This document shows, piece after piece, positions 1 to 7,601 of a stretch of DNA of 64,000 nucleotides. Origin of the DNA: a bacterium. GTDB lineage: Bacteria > SAR324 > XYD2-FULL-50-16. The first letter of the stretch is position 1. Every line of letters starts with the position of its first letter. Position numbers and translations under genes: made by a program. Below the pieces are notes generated by a model that made no database searches, had not been told where the DNA came from, and saw only the letters and a program-made list of their open reading frames with translations. The stretch spans positions 1 to 64,000 of the forward strand of contig JAHJTV010000015.1 in the NCBI GenBank assembly GCA_018829445.1, read 5' to 3'.

Positions 1-138
1 ACTTTAACTTTAGCTATTATTTGTTTAGAAAAAGTAGGATGGGCTACTCGTTGCCCATCAATAGAAAGCAATGTTGGGCAACAAGTAGCCCAACCTACGA
101 GCTACGAGCAGATGCAAATTTCTAACCGGACAATGCTG
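1..138 (+). mobile_element. Right-hand part of a MITE (copy 1)
   Basis: Nearly identical to 10195-10325, differing by a few substitutions and a 7-bp duplication (ctacgag) near 101-114. It carries the same long imperfect palindrome (arms near GTAGGATGGGCTACT and its complement) and ends with the same terminal repeat, CTAACCGGACAATGCTG in top-strand orientation. The left part of the element lies outside the window. The complete copy at 10118-10325 defines the element; here only the right terminal repeat can be seen. Confidence 0.8.
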
Positions 139-232
139 ATTAAAAATGGGAATGACAGATTGATTCAGACATAAGTAAGATTAATCTTAGATTACAGTCT
201 TATATATCAAAAGTATTAAAAAACAGGGTATT

Positions 233-979
233 ATGAACATATCGATTATTGGATACGGAAAGATGGGGCAACTGATTGAACAATGCGCCAGAGAAAGAGA
301 TTTGGGAGTCAAATCGATTATAGATCCGTTTCATCCCCAGGCAACCCACAAAGAGTTCACAGAAGATGCAATGAAAGGTGTCGATACCTGCATCTGTTTC
401 ACACAGCCGGATGTTGCTTTCAGTAATATAGAAAACATCTGTAAATACAAAAAGCATGGTGTCATCGGGACCACCGGTTGGACAGGTCAGATGAAGGAGG
501 TTGAAAAAATAGTAAAAAGTAGTGGAACAGGGTTGGTTTATTCCTCCAACTTTTCCATAGGAGTAAACATATTTTTTAAACTAATTGAGCAGGCCAGCAA
601 AGTATTTAACGCGTTTGATGTTTACGACATTCTAGGCTATGAAGCTCATCATAACAGGAAAATGGACTCTCCCTCCGGAACAGCGACAACAATCGCCAAT
701 ATTATTCTGGAAAACATAGACCGGAAGAAGACCATATTTGAGGACAGGTTAAATCGAAAAATCGAACCCGAAGAGTTGCATTTTGCCTCCATGAGGGGGG
801 GGAGTATTCCCGGGACTCATACGGTTTTATTTGATTCCGAATTTGATACCATTGAACTGAAACATACCGCCAGAAACAGACTTGGTTTTGCAACGGGTGC
901 CGTGATTGCTTCCGAGTGGATAGCAGGAAAAAAAGGGTTGTTTACCGAGTCAGATATGATGAAACAACTGCTGGGATAG
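233..979 (+). CDS. dapB: 4-hydroxy-tetrahydrodipicolinate reductase
   Basis: Reduces 4-hydroxy-tetrahydrodipicolinate with NAD(P)H in the diaminopimelate/lysine pathway, in the cytosol. The 248-aa protein opens with a Rossmann motif (G7-x-G9-xx-G12) and has the GTTGW segment at 79-83. The family signature EAHHNRKMDSPSGT lies at 137-150: H139/H140 and K143 correspond to the catalytic His and Lys, and the SGT loop contacts substrate. RGGSIPGTH follows at 188-196. It is somewhat shorter than the E. coli enzyme (about 273 aa), but all signatures are present. It is not obviously linked to the neighbouring genes; no dapA or lysA lies nearby. Confidence 0.95.
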   Translation: MNISIIGYGKMGQLIEQCARERDLGVKSIIDPFHPQATHKEFTEDAMKGVDTCICFTQPDVAFSNIENICKYKKHGVIGTTGWTGQMKEVEKIVKSSGTGLVYSSNFSIGVNIFFKLIEQASKVFNAFDVYDILGYEAHHNRKMDSPSGTATTIANIILENIDRKKTIFEDRLNRKIEPEELHFASMRGGSIPGTHTVLFDSEFDTIELKHTARNRLGFATGAVIASEWIAGKKGLFTESDMMKQLLG

Positions 980-1095
980 TCAGTTGCTCTGCGTAACTTG
1001 CTGAATCTTAAAGAATGCGCTATCTTTTTCGGACAACTTTACGGTTTCAGGCCGGAAAAGCCGAATCTCAATGAAACACTATAAAAAGGAGAAGT

Positions 1096-1326
1096 ATGAA
1101 AAAGAGTCTGATCCAGCTTATCTTTGTCATCGCCATTCTGGTGATTGCCATTAAATTTGTTCCACCTGTAAATGACTGGGCAAGAGGGAACTTGCCGGAA
1201 TCGTTGCTGACCTTGATTGGAGAAAAACCCAAAAATATTTTTGAGAGAGGAAACGATGCAATCAGCGATGGCATGAAAAAAACCAAAACTGCCATAGAAG
1301 ACCTGGTAGAGAAAGTCAAAAATTGA
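1096..1326 (+). CDS. Small membrane-anchored protein, unknown
   Basis: A 76-aa protein with a good Shine-Dalgarno (aaaggag, about 6 nt before the ATG). One hydrophobic segment at residues 5-22 is preceded by two lysines, so it is a likely inner-membrane anchor or uncleaved signal. A charged, probably helical tail (about 50-76) is rich in Lys and Glu. No family recognised. It lies 116 bp after dapB on the same strand and could be cotranscribed. The ribosome site and membrane segment make a real gene likely. Confidence 0.6.
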   Translation: MKKSLIQLIFVIAILVIAIKFVPPVNDWARGNLPESLLTLIGEKPKNIFERGNDAISDGMKKTKTAIEDLVEKVKN

Positions 1327-1366
1327 TGCATCCTAATACGAAGATCTCGAAGGACTTGATTTGATA

Positions 1367-2479
1367 TTAAGATCTGAGGTCTTCTATCATACTTTTAAAT
1401 CCCGCCTCCCTTGATTCAATACTCCTGCAGAGACAAAACTGCAGCAGTGCTCTCCTTAAATTGTGGTCTTCGGTCTTTGTTTTAAAATAGACATTACCTT
1501 CCAGGTAGTCGGTGAAAAACCTTAATCCCAGCTCCAAGGTCATTATTCTGGTGGCGTCAAACAACATGGCGTAATCCTCATCATTCATCAGATTTTCCGA
1601 TGTTTCGAGATAGGATTGCAGGATTGTATGCATAATATCCAGATCAAAACAGGCAGATTCCGGCGATTCCGCTTCTTCCCCAGCCGGGTTGCAACTTGAT
1701 CTGAGGCAATCGGCAATATCATATAAAATAAGACCTGGTTTCACCGTATCGAAATCGATCATACAGACTGCCAGCTCAGTGTCTGCATCAAACAAAATAT
1801 TGTTGATTTTCGGATCACCATGGATAGGAAGGAGGGTCAGAGTGTGATTCTTCCTGCCATTCTCAAGTTTACACACCAGCTCTCGTCTTTTCTCAATAAA
1901 TTCAATGCAAGTGAGAACCTGCAAATTCTTCAGGTTTTTTGATGTTTTTTTTATGACGTTATCGAAGTGTTTCAGATAATTGGGTGTAATATGAAACCCC
2001 TTCAGAGTATCAGACAGGTTTTGCGGATTTATGTCCTTGATTAGAGTGTGAAACATACCCAGGGCAAATCCGGTTTCCCGGGCTTGATGAGTTGATTCGA
2101 TCTGCTGAAAGGTTTTGGTGTTCTCAATAAATGTCAATAAACGCCAGAAATTCCCCTGTTTGTCCTCATGAGCATATTCTCCTGTACTAGTTGGAACCAT
2201 AAAGGGAAACTCAACTCTTCCCCGGAATCGAAACGGTCGGTCTTTCAGTTCCTGCTGGATATGATCGAGGACGATTTTCATATTCCGGGCGACTAAACTC
2301 GGTTTTGGAAAGACCTTGTGATTGATCCGCTGAAGGACGTATTTCTGTTGATTTCCCGGAGACGACACGTGATCAATAAGATAAGTATCATTAATATTTC
2401 CATCGCTGATCTCAGAAATAGATTCCTCGTCTGTAACAAGATCGAATTGCTCTAAAATCTTTACCAAATGGCTCTGCAT
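1367..2479 (-). CDS. NahK-like phosphotransferase (APH family)
   Basis: A 370-aa kinase of the aminoglycoside-phosphotransferase fold. The N-lobe has the stretch DGNINDTYL followed by YVLQRIN (residues 26-53), typical of the N-acetylhexosamine 1-kinase-like branch. The catalytic loop HGDPKINN is at 220-227 (Asp222 as base, Asn227 for metal) and the metal-binding IDFD at 241-244. By family, it would phosphorylate an amino sugar at C1 for salvage or nucleotide-sugar synthesis; the substrate is inferred only. It faces dapB and the small membrane protein convergently and stands alone. Confidence 0.78.
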   Translation of the reverse strand: MQSHLVKILEQFDLVTDEESISEISDGNINDTYLIDHVSSPGNQQKYVLQRINHKVFPKPSLVARNMKIVLDHIQQELKDRPFRFRGRVEFPFMVPTSTGEYAHEDKQGNFWRLLTFIENTKTFQQIESTHQARETGFALGMFHTLIKDINPQNLSDTLKGFHITPNYLKHFDNVIKKTSKNLKNLQVLTCIEFIEKRRELVCKLENGRKNHTLTLLPIHGDPKINNILFDADTELAVCMIDFDTVKPGLILYDIADCLRSSCNPAGEEAESPESACFDLDIMHTILQSYLETSENLMNDEDYAMLFDATRIMTLELGLRFFTDYLEGNVYFKTKTEDHNLRRALLQFCLCRSIESREAGFKSMIEDLRS

Positions 2480-2609
2480 GTTACGAGTTATATTGTGAGG
2501 GTGTATTCAAAATGTGTTGTGATTACCTGAAACCTGTTTTAATTGCTGTTAAGCCGGGTTTGACTCCATAAACATTTAATCAAGCAAGTATTGCCAAGAG
2601 CAAGGATTA

Positions 2610-2675
2610 CGGTAGGGCGGGGTTACATCCCCGCCTGCATATATCCAAAGGCGGCCATGTAAAGCCGCCCTACCG
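2610..2675. repeat. Compound palindromic repeat, paired form
   Basis: The 66-bp element has perfect 11-bp terminal inverted repeats (CGGTAGGGCGG at 2610-2620, its complement at 2665-2675) and two internal hairpins (GGCGGGG/CCCCGCC and GGCGGC/GCCGCC). Its right half recurs inverted at 10959-10989 and, more diverged, at 11906-11936. This resembles a REP/BIME-type dispersed repeat with paired and single units. Confidence 0.75.
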
Positions 2676-2810
2676 TTTTGTACTCATAGTGAATTTTATG
2701 TCCAAAATACTCTTATTTATGCGTTTATAGGTTTTTGACCCAGCTTCCATAATTTGAATGATACATGACAAAAAAAATCTTTTGTTTTATCTTAATATCC
2801 AAGGAAATTC

Positions 2811-2834
2811 ACTAATCACTAATCACTAATCACT
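2811..2834. repeat. Perfect heptanucleotide tandem repeat
   Basis: Three exact copies of actaatc plus a partial fourth, ending 6 nt before the ATG at 2841. It is the cleanest member of a family of 7-bp periodic arrays found before several genes of this window. Confidence 0.85.
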
Positions 2835-2840
2835 GAACCC

Positions 2841-3518
2841 ATGAGATCAGCATTAATTATTGGGGCAACCGGGGCAGTTGGACATCATTGTCTAGACATG
2901 TTGCTAAAAGATGAGTTTTATGGAAGCGTAACCGCTTTGTCGAGAAGAAATCTTGGTCTTCACCATCCAAAGCTCAAGGAGATCGTTTTAGACTTTGATG
3001 ATCTAAAATCTGCATCTGAAGTTTTTGGCGTCGATGACGTTTTCTGTTGCCTGGGGACCACAATGAAAAAAGCAGGGTCGAAAGAGGCATTCAGGAAGGT
3101 GGATTTTGAATACCCTCTGGAAGCAGCCAGGTTGGCAAGTAAACAAGGGGCAAAGCAATTCTTGATGATAACGGCTCTTGGAGCCAATCCGAATTCGGCA
3201 ATATTCTATAACCGGATAAAGGGTGAGGTTGAAGCAGCTGTCAGAATGCTTGAATTCGAAGGCAAGTTTTTCTTTCGTCCCTCCCTGCTAATCGGGGAGA
3301 GGCCGGAGACCAGAATCGGAGAGGTTCTGGCCAGTCAGTTGTTCAAGTTCCTGGGATTCCTATTTGTCGGACCGTTAAAACAGTATAAGGCAATTGGAAC
3401 GGAAACAGTTGCACGGGCGATGGTACATATTGCCAAACAAATGCTCATTGGAGAGCATGTCATTGAATCCGCAAAGATTGGAAAGTTGTTCAGTGTGGAT
3501 AAGGAGAATAATCGTTAG
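2841..3518 (+). CDS. TIP30/HTATIP2-like NAD(P)-binding protein
   Basis: A 225-aa atypical short-chain dehydrogenase. The Rossmann motif GATGAVG is at 8-14 and the Tyr-Lys pair (Y123, K127 in FYNRIKGEVE) is in place, following the ITALGAN strand at about 110-116. The FFRPSLLIGER segment (about 144-154) is characteristic of the HTATIP2/TIP30-like branch. Bacterial members are usually uncharacterised oxidoreductases; no substrate can be proposed. The start lies directly after a heptanucleotide array and has no clear Shine-Dalgarno. Confidence 0.8.
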   Translation: MRSALIIGATGAVGHHCLDMLLKDEFYGSVTALSRRNLGLHHPKLKEIVLDFDDLKSASEVFGVDDVFCCLGTTMKKAGSKEAFRKVDFEYPLEAARLASKQGAKQFLMITALGANPNSAIFYNRIKGEVEAAVRMLEFEGKFFFRPSLLIGERPETRIGEVLASQLFKFLGFLFVGPLKQYKAIGTETVARAMVHIAKQMLIGEHVIESAKIGKLFSVDKENNR

Positions 3519-3531
3519 ACGGCGGTTGCTT

Positions 3532-3954
3532 TTATGAAGGATTAATGGGGAAAAGGTCAAACCACTCTTTTGTTTTCTCTATGATGTCAAAAATTTCAGC
3601 TTTAATAATCGGTTTGACAAGGTAGTACTCACATCCCTCCTCATAGCTGGCAAAGCGACTTTTAGGACTGCCCAGGGCGGTTAACATTGCGATTTTTGCC
3701 TTTACCTTCTCGGCGTATTTACCCCTTTCAAGTAGCCGTATCGATTTTAGCACTTCATTACCATCCATTCCCGGCATCATGATATCAAGGAAAATAAGAT
3801 GAAAGGGTTCATTCATAGAGTGGGCCGACTCAAATTCCCTGATGGCATCAGCACCGGTTTCAGCAGTGACACAGGTGCCATGTTTGGATAGAATCTTGTC
3901 AAGCAAAAGGAGGGTTTCCTTATTATCGTCAACCACCAGGAATTTCATCATCAT
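3532..3954 (-). CDS. Stand-alone response-regulator receiver
   Basis: A 140-aa single receiver domain. The acidic pair is D9-D10, the phosphoacceptor D57 lies in FLDIMMPGMDG, with T92 and K114 (VKP) completing the active site. There is no output domain, so it probably acts by protein-protein contact or as a phosphate sink. It may start at any of three consecutive Met codons. It lies 44 bp downstream of another receiver gene on the same strand, so the two are probably cotranscribed. Confidence 0.88.
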   Translation of the reverse strand: MMMKFLVVDDNKETLLLLDKILSKHGTCVTAETGADAIREFESAHSMNEPFHLIFLDIMMPGMDGNEVLKSIRLLERGKYAEKVKAKIAMLTALGSPKSRFASYEEGCEYYLVKPIIKAEIFDIIEKTKEWFDLFPINPS

Positions 3955-3998
3955 CTGTTTTCTAATGATTTATTAGGCACTTATCCAGTTTATCCGGG

Positions 3999-4475
3999 TT
4001 AGGGTGTTCGCCACCTGATTTTGTTTTTAAAGGCTTCATTACGCACTTCTTTTATCTCTTCTTCCGCTCTAGTGATTACGGATTGAAACCTTTCGTATTC
4101 GGCGATTGCCGAGCGAACCATTGAGTACAGGACTTCATTGTCGAACGGTTTGGTCAGATACTGATATGCTCCGGAGTTCATCCCCTGGACAATATTTTCC
4201 GGTTGTGAGTTTGCAGTTTGGACAATGACAGGGATATGTTTAAAATTATCATCTTCTTTTAGCAAGCCCAATAGCTCCAGGCCGCTCATTTCAGGCATCA
4301 TCCAGTCCAGGATAATGACTTTAATGGTTTTGGTTGTTCTTTCAAGAAGACGTAACGCATCGATTCCATTATCCGCTTTGAGAACTTCAAATCCCTTTTC
4401 CTCCAGTTCTTCTGCGATCATCTCAAGGTTTAGCAAATCATCTTCAACGATTAAAATGGTGTTTTGTTTTTTCAT
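3999..4475 (-). CDS. Response-regulator receiver with short C-tail
   Basis: A 158-aa protein with a receiver domain: acidic residues E11-D12-D13, phosphoacceptor D57 in ILDWMMPEMSG, T88 and K109 (TKPF). About 35 charged, probably coiled residues follow the receiver, too few for a DNA-binding domain. It forms a minus-strand run with the regulators on either side. No histidine kinase is encoded nearby, so the partner must lie elsewhere. Confidence 0.88.
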   Translation of the reverse strand: MKKQNTILIVEDDLLNLEMIAEELEEKGFEVLKADNGIDALRLLERTTKTIKVIILDWMMPEMSGLELLGLLKEDDNFKHIPVIVQTANSQPENIVQGMNSGAYQYLTKPFDNEVLYSMVRSAIAEYERFQSVITRAEEEIKEVRNEAFKNKIRWRTP

Positions 4476-4621
4476 TCTTTATGTCTCAGCATAACGGCTT
4501 TGGATTTTCGGTTGGTTTGATGAGAATTCGACGCGAATATATCAAATATCCGGATGATTTTCAACTGGTTAATCTTTATTGCGCCGGGAGGCTTTTGTTT
4601 TCAACTACCGCTAACTACCAA

Positions 4622-5485
4622 TCACTTCTCCAACCCGGAATAAAGCAGATCGATTAATTCGTTGACCTCAATCGATTGTTTTTTCTCCAGGGTGTTAATT
4701 GAAGTTATGACCTTGTAAGGTAACAGACCCTTATTGATTTTTTTCTCAAACTGATCAATCTGAGTCATAAATCGATTGATAAAGACTGCAGCCCCTCCCT
4801 GACCGGTTTCGGTCAGGAGAACCAGGAACTTGTTGTCTTTTAATCTTCCGGCAAAATCGCTTTCTCTCAATTCAAAGGCCAATATATCGGCGATTCTTTT
4901 TAATAGGAATCGATCCACCAGAAAAGCATGTAATTCACTTTCTGTTTTGGGATTTGCAATGGAAATCAATACTGTGGAGAGACTGGTGCCGTAACGAAAA
5001 CTTCGTTTTATTTCGGCATGGAGCGTGTCAAGAATCGTATGTTCACTTTTCAGGCTTGTTAAAGAATCATTGTATTGATTCTTTTTATTGGACCGATAGT
5101 ATTCTTCCGCTTCCTCTAAGATAATCTTAAGCTGATTTCCCCAGGGTTTGATGATAAATTTGAATATGTTTGCTTTATTGATGGCATTCATGATTGAATT
5201 CGTATCCGTATAACCGGAGATGAGAATTCTAACGATATCAGGATATTGCTCCTTAATATTGGCCAGCAGCTCCGACCCGCTCTCGCTATTCAACCGTTCA
5301 TCGCAAAGTGTTATGCAGATCTCTTTTCTCTTGAGCAGATCCATTGCCTGCAAGATGTTTTCAGCAGTGTAGACCTCATATAAATCTTTAAGTTGATGAG
5401 ATGCCAAATTGAGAATATCGATATCGTCATCTATTACCAGCAAGCCCAATTTTCCTTCACTCACCGTACCACTGCTCTCCATCAT
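4622..5485 (-). CDS. Response regulator with degenerate GGDEF domain
   Basis: A 287-aa protein. Its receiver (about 12-125) has D19-D20-D21, phosphoacceptor D62 in CDERLNSESG, S90 and K113 (IKPWG), resembling RpfG-type receivers. The C-terminal half (about 150-280) has the layout of a GGDEF domain, but the signature is replaced by GRLKDNKF, so diguanylate cyclase activity is unlikely; it may be a structural or c-di-GMP/GTP-sensing remnant. It is transcribed with the two single receivers downstream. Confidence 0.78.
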   Translation of the reverse strand: MMESSGTVSEGKLGLLVIDDDIDILNLASHQLKDLYEVYTAENILQAMDLLKRKEICITLCDERLNSESGSELLANIKEQYPDIVRILISGYTDTNSIMNAINKANIFKFIIKPWGNQLKIILEEAEEYYRSNKKNQYNDSLTSLKSEHTILDTLHAEIKRSFRYGTSLSTVLISIANPKTESELHAFLVDRFLLKRIADILAFELRESDFAGRLKDNKFLVLLTETGQGGAAVFINRFMTQIDQFEKKINKGLLPYKVITSINTLEKKQSIEVNELIDLLYSGLEK

Positions 5486-5736
5486 TTTTTTATCCTGTTT
5501 CCGAATTACATTCCCAAGAATCTATTCTTTAGTGTTTCCGTGATTTTAACCCAATAGTTAAATAAAGAAAAGGGAGGAGATCCAATATTGTAGGGTCAAA
5601 CTGGGGAAGTCCCGGGCTGTGGCGGAATCAATTCGGGAATTTACAGTTTTGCAGGGATTCCTGCTTGTAGGAGCGCTTCGGGAAGGCGGGGCAAGCTGGA
5701 ACTTACCCCGGCTGAGTCGGTGCTTTCATAAGTCAA

Positions 5737-5937
5737 CTAATTCCCATTCAAAAATTCATCGGCGGCAGAGGGCAGTTCCCTCAAGGACAGGAAATCTTTG
5801 TAATTCTGTTCGTCAACGGTAATCTTGGTGATTTTTCCACCATTGTTTAAATACTTATTAATGGCGTTTTTTATATCACCGTGATTTGGATTGAAAAACG
5901 AAGTCCTTTGGTGCCGCTTTTTTTTATAATTTTTCAT
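5737..5937 (-). CDS. Small basic protein with a GGKITKI motif
   Basis: A 66-aa protein with a strong Shine-Dalgarno on the minus strand (gataaggagaggcg just before the ATG). The N-terminus is very basic (KNYKKKRHQR). The core INKYLNNGGKITKI resembles the short motif seen in small SutA-like and other RNA-polymerase- or nucleic-acid-associated proteins; this is a resemblance, not an assignment. It lies between response-regulator genes on the same strand, about 360 bp after the LytTR regulator, and probably has its own promoter. Confidence 0.6.
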   Translation of the reverse strand: MKNYKKKRHQRTSFFNPNHGDIKNAINKYLNNGGKITKITVDEQNYKDFLSLRELPSAADEFLNGN

Positions 5938-6298
5938 CGCCTCTCCTTATCAAAGAAATTTGACCTGCAAGTTTGGCGGAAATACTTCTGACCTCAGTTG
6001 TATGATTAAATCCGATGCAAATAACTAACTGAGGTCGCTGGTATTATAGCAGAAGAATGGATTGGATCAAGGGATTTGAAGGAGAATATCAGGAAAAGTT
6101 GTGACCGGTGAGTGCAACCTACCCAGAAATGATTCAATAAGCAGTTAATTCAGATCTAAAGAGGGATACAGTTTGGAGTAGATCAGGCAAAAATGTTGTG
6201 AATGGGTAAAAAAAGTTTTGTGAATCACCATATAAATCAACCCGGGCAGGACTAACTTGAAGCAGGAGGGATAAAACAGTTATTAAGAAGAGCCGTTT
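5938..6298. other. Intergenic with a spaced inverted repeat
   Basis: No gene seen. A perfect 10-bp inverted repeat, GACCTCAGTT at 5990-5999 and its complement at 6027-6036 with a 27-nt spacer, lies about 50-100 bp upstream of the small minus-strand gene. It could be an operator. It has no T-tract, so it is not a typical terminator. Confidence 0.5.
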
Positions 6299-7060
6299 TT
6301 AATTCATAAACCATTTTGGATTAATTTTCTTGACACTTGTATGATACTTTCTCCCAATGGGTACTTTTACCGTTTTTTCATCATTGTCTTTTAAAACAGC
6401 TTCATAATCCTGGCTTCCTTTTTTTGAAATGGAAACGACTTTGATTGGGTTAATAAGATACGATTTATGAATTCTCAATAGATCCTGACCGTCAAATTGC
6501 TTTTCCAGTTCCTTGAGGGTGGTCCGAAGTAAAAGTGAGTCTGTCTCTTCGGCTTTGCAGATAATCTTGCAGTAGGGAAAGGTGGAATGGATGTATAAAA
6601 CACTGCTGAAATATTGTGAAATCTTATTAAATACTTCCGGCTGTCCGTTTTCCACAATTTTGTTTAAAGATCTGATCTCCTCTTCATATTTCAGTCTCAG
6701 AAAAACCTTGATTTTTGCAACCAGTTCCTCTTCATCAAAGGGTTTTGTGATGTAGTCATCACCACCGGAATCATACCCGGTTAATCTATCTTCAAGAAGT
6801 TCTTTGGCTGACAGGAATAAAACCTTGGTATTGGCCAAACGCGGATTTGACCTGATGATTTTACAGACTTCATACCCATCTATACCCGGCATCATGATAT
6901 CCAGCAAAACCAGATCCGGAGAGAAATCGTCAATCACGGATAACGCTTTTTCTCCCGATTCGACTGTTTTAACGTCGTAATCATCACTTAAAATTTCAGT
7001 AATAATGTTTAGATTGGCAAGGTCATCATCAACCGCTAGAATCTTGTACTGATTTTGCAT
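6299..7060 (-). CDS. LytTR-family response regulator
   Basis: A 253-aa transcription factor. The N-terminal receiver (about 5-120) has D11-D12, phosphoacceptor D54 in LLDIMMPGIDG, S84 and K106 (TKPF). The C-terminal LytTR DNA-binding domain (about 150-250) shows the typical LLRIHKSYLINP strand-helix segment and a final VPIGRKYH. LytTR regulators often control surface and extracellular polysaccharide genes, and the polysaccharide locus starts 540 bp away on the opposite strand; a regulatory link is inferred from position only. Confidence 0.88.
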   Translation of the reverse strand: MQNQYKILAVDDDLANLNIITEILSDDYDVKTVESGEKALSVIDDFSPDLVLLDIMMPGIDGYEVCKIIRSNPRLANTKVLFLSAKELLEDRLTGYDSGGDDYITKPFDEEELVAKIKVFLRLKYEEEIRSLNKIVENGQPEVFNKISQYFSSVLYIHSTFPYCKIICKAEETDSLLLRTTLKELEKQFDGQDLLRIHKSYLINPIKVVSISKKGSQDYEAVLKDNDEKTVKVPIGRKYHTSVKKINPKWFMN

Positions 7061-7601
7061 GTTATCAATTATTAATCGGTGTTCCGGACCTTAATCCTGG
7101 CAATGGAGTCATTATTCTCAACCTTTGATAGATGAGTCCACTCCGAAAAGTATTGTAATGTTCGATTTAGGGCTTTTAACTCAATAATCTAAAAACCATA
7201 GAAATTCTGAACCGCTGTCATGCCGGATCCCCAGTCAAGCTGAGGACAGGCTTTGATCCGGCATCCATAAGGTTTAATCAAAAATCTGGATTCCGGCTCG
7301 GAGGCCGGAATGACAAGAAAATCGACTTTTCGGAGTAGACTCATAGATAAGACTTATTAAACCTAAACTATTTTTTTTTTCTTATCCAGAGAAAAATATG
7401 TATATAATATCAATATGTTACGCAAAAACTCATTACTATTTCTAATATTTACCTTTTCCCTTCCGCCGATTGCCAACCGCTAAAAATCCATCATCTATCT
7501 CATAAACCTGAGTAACATCAATGCATATTCGAAAATACTGCATATTATGAAGGGAAGCCAAAAACGATAGATTATTTGCACTAACCATACAATTTAGCGA
7601 A
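7061..7601. other. Divergent intergenic region before the polysaccharide locus
   Basis: A 541-bp gap between the LytTR regulator and the Wzz-like gene, where control elements for both are expected. It contains a REP-like palindromic repeat cluster (7213-7320), a run of T (about 7371-7380), a consensus-like TATAAT at 7403-7408 without a good -35 box, and a weak heptanucleotide array near 7460-7487. The TATAAT would give a leader of roughly 190 nt before the gene at 7602; this promoter is tentative. Confidence 0.45.
7213..7320. repeat. REP-like palindromic repeat cluster
   Basis: Two inverted-repeat units: TGCCGGATC...GATCCGGCA (about 7217-7270) with the insert cccagtcaagctgaggacag, and ATTCCGGC...GCCGGAAT (about 7285-7310). 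They belong to the same family as repeats at 10396-10470, 15990-16098, 17040-17103 and 17941-18098. Confidence 0.75.

Larger units (their letters stand above)
2480..2840. other. Intergenic, repeats only
   Basis: This 361-bp gap holds a compound palindromic repeat (2610-2675) and a perfect heptanucleotide array (2811-2834) just before the next start codon. The start region of the minus-strand kinase lies at its left edge. No gene, RNA gene or convincing promoter seen. Confidence 0.7.

Noticed and set aside
5619..5822. 67-codon plus-strand frame
   Set aside because: Overlaps the well-supported minus-strand small gene, has no ribosome site, and its residues show no family resemblance.
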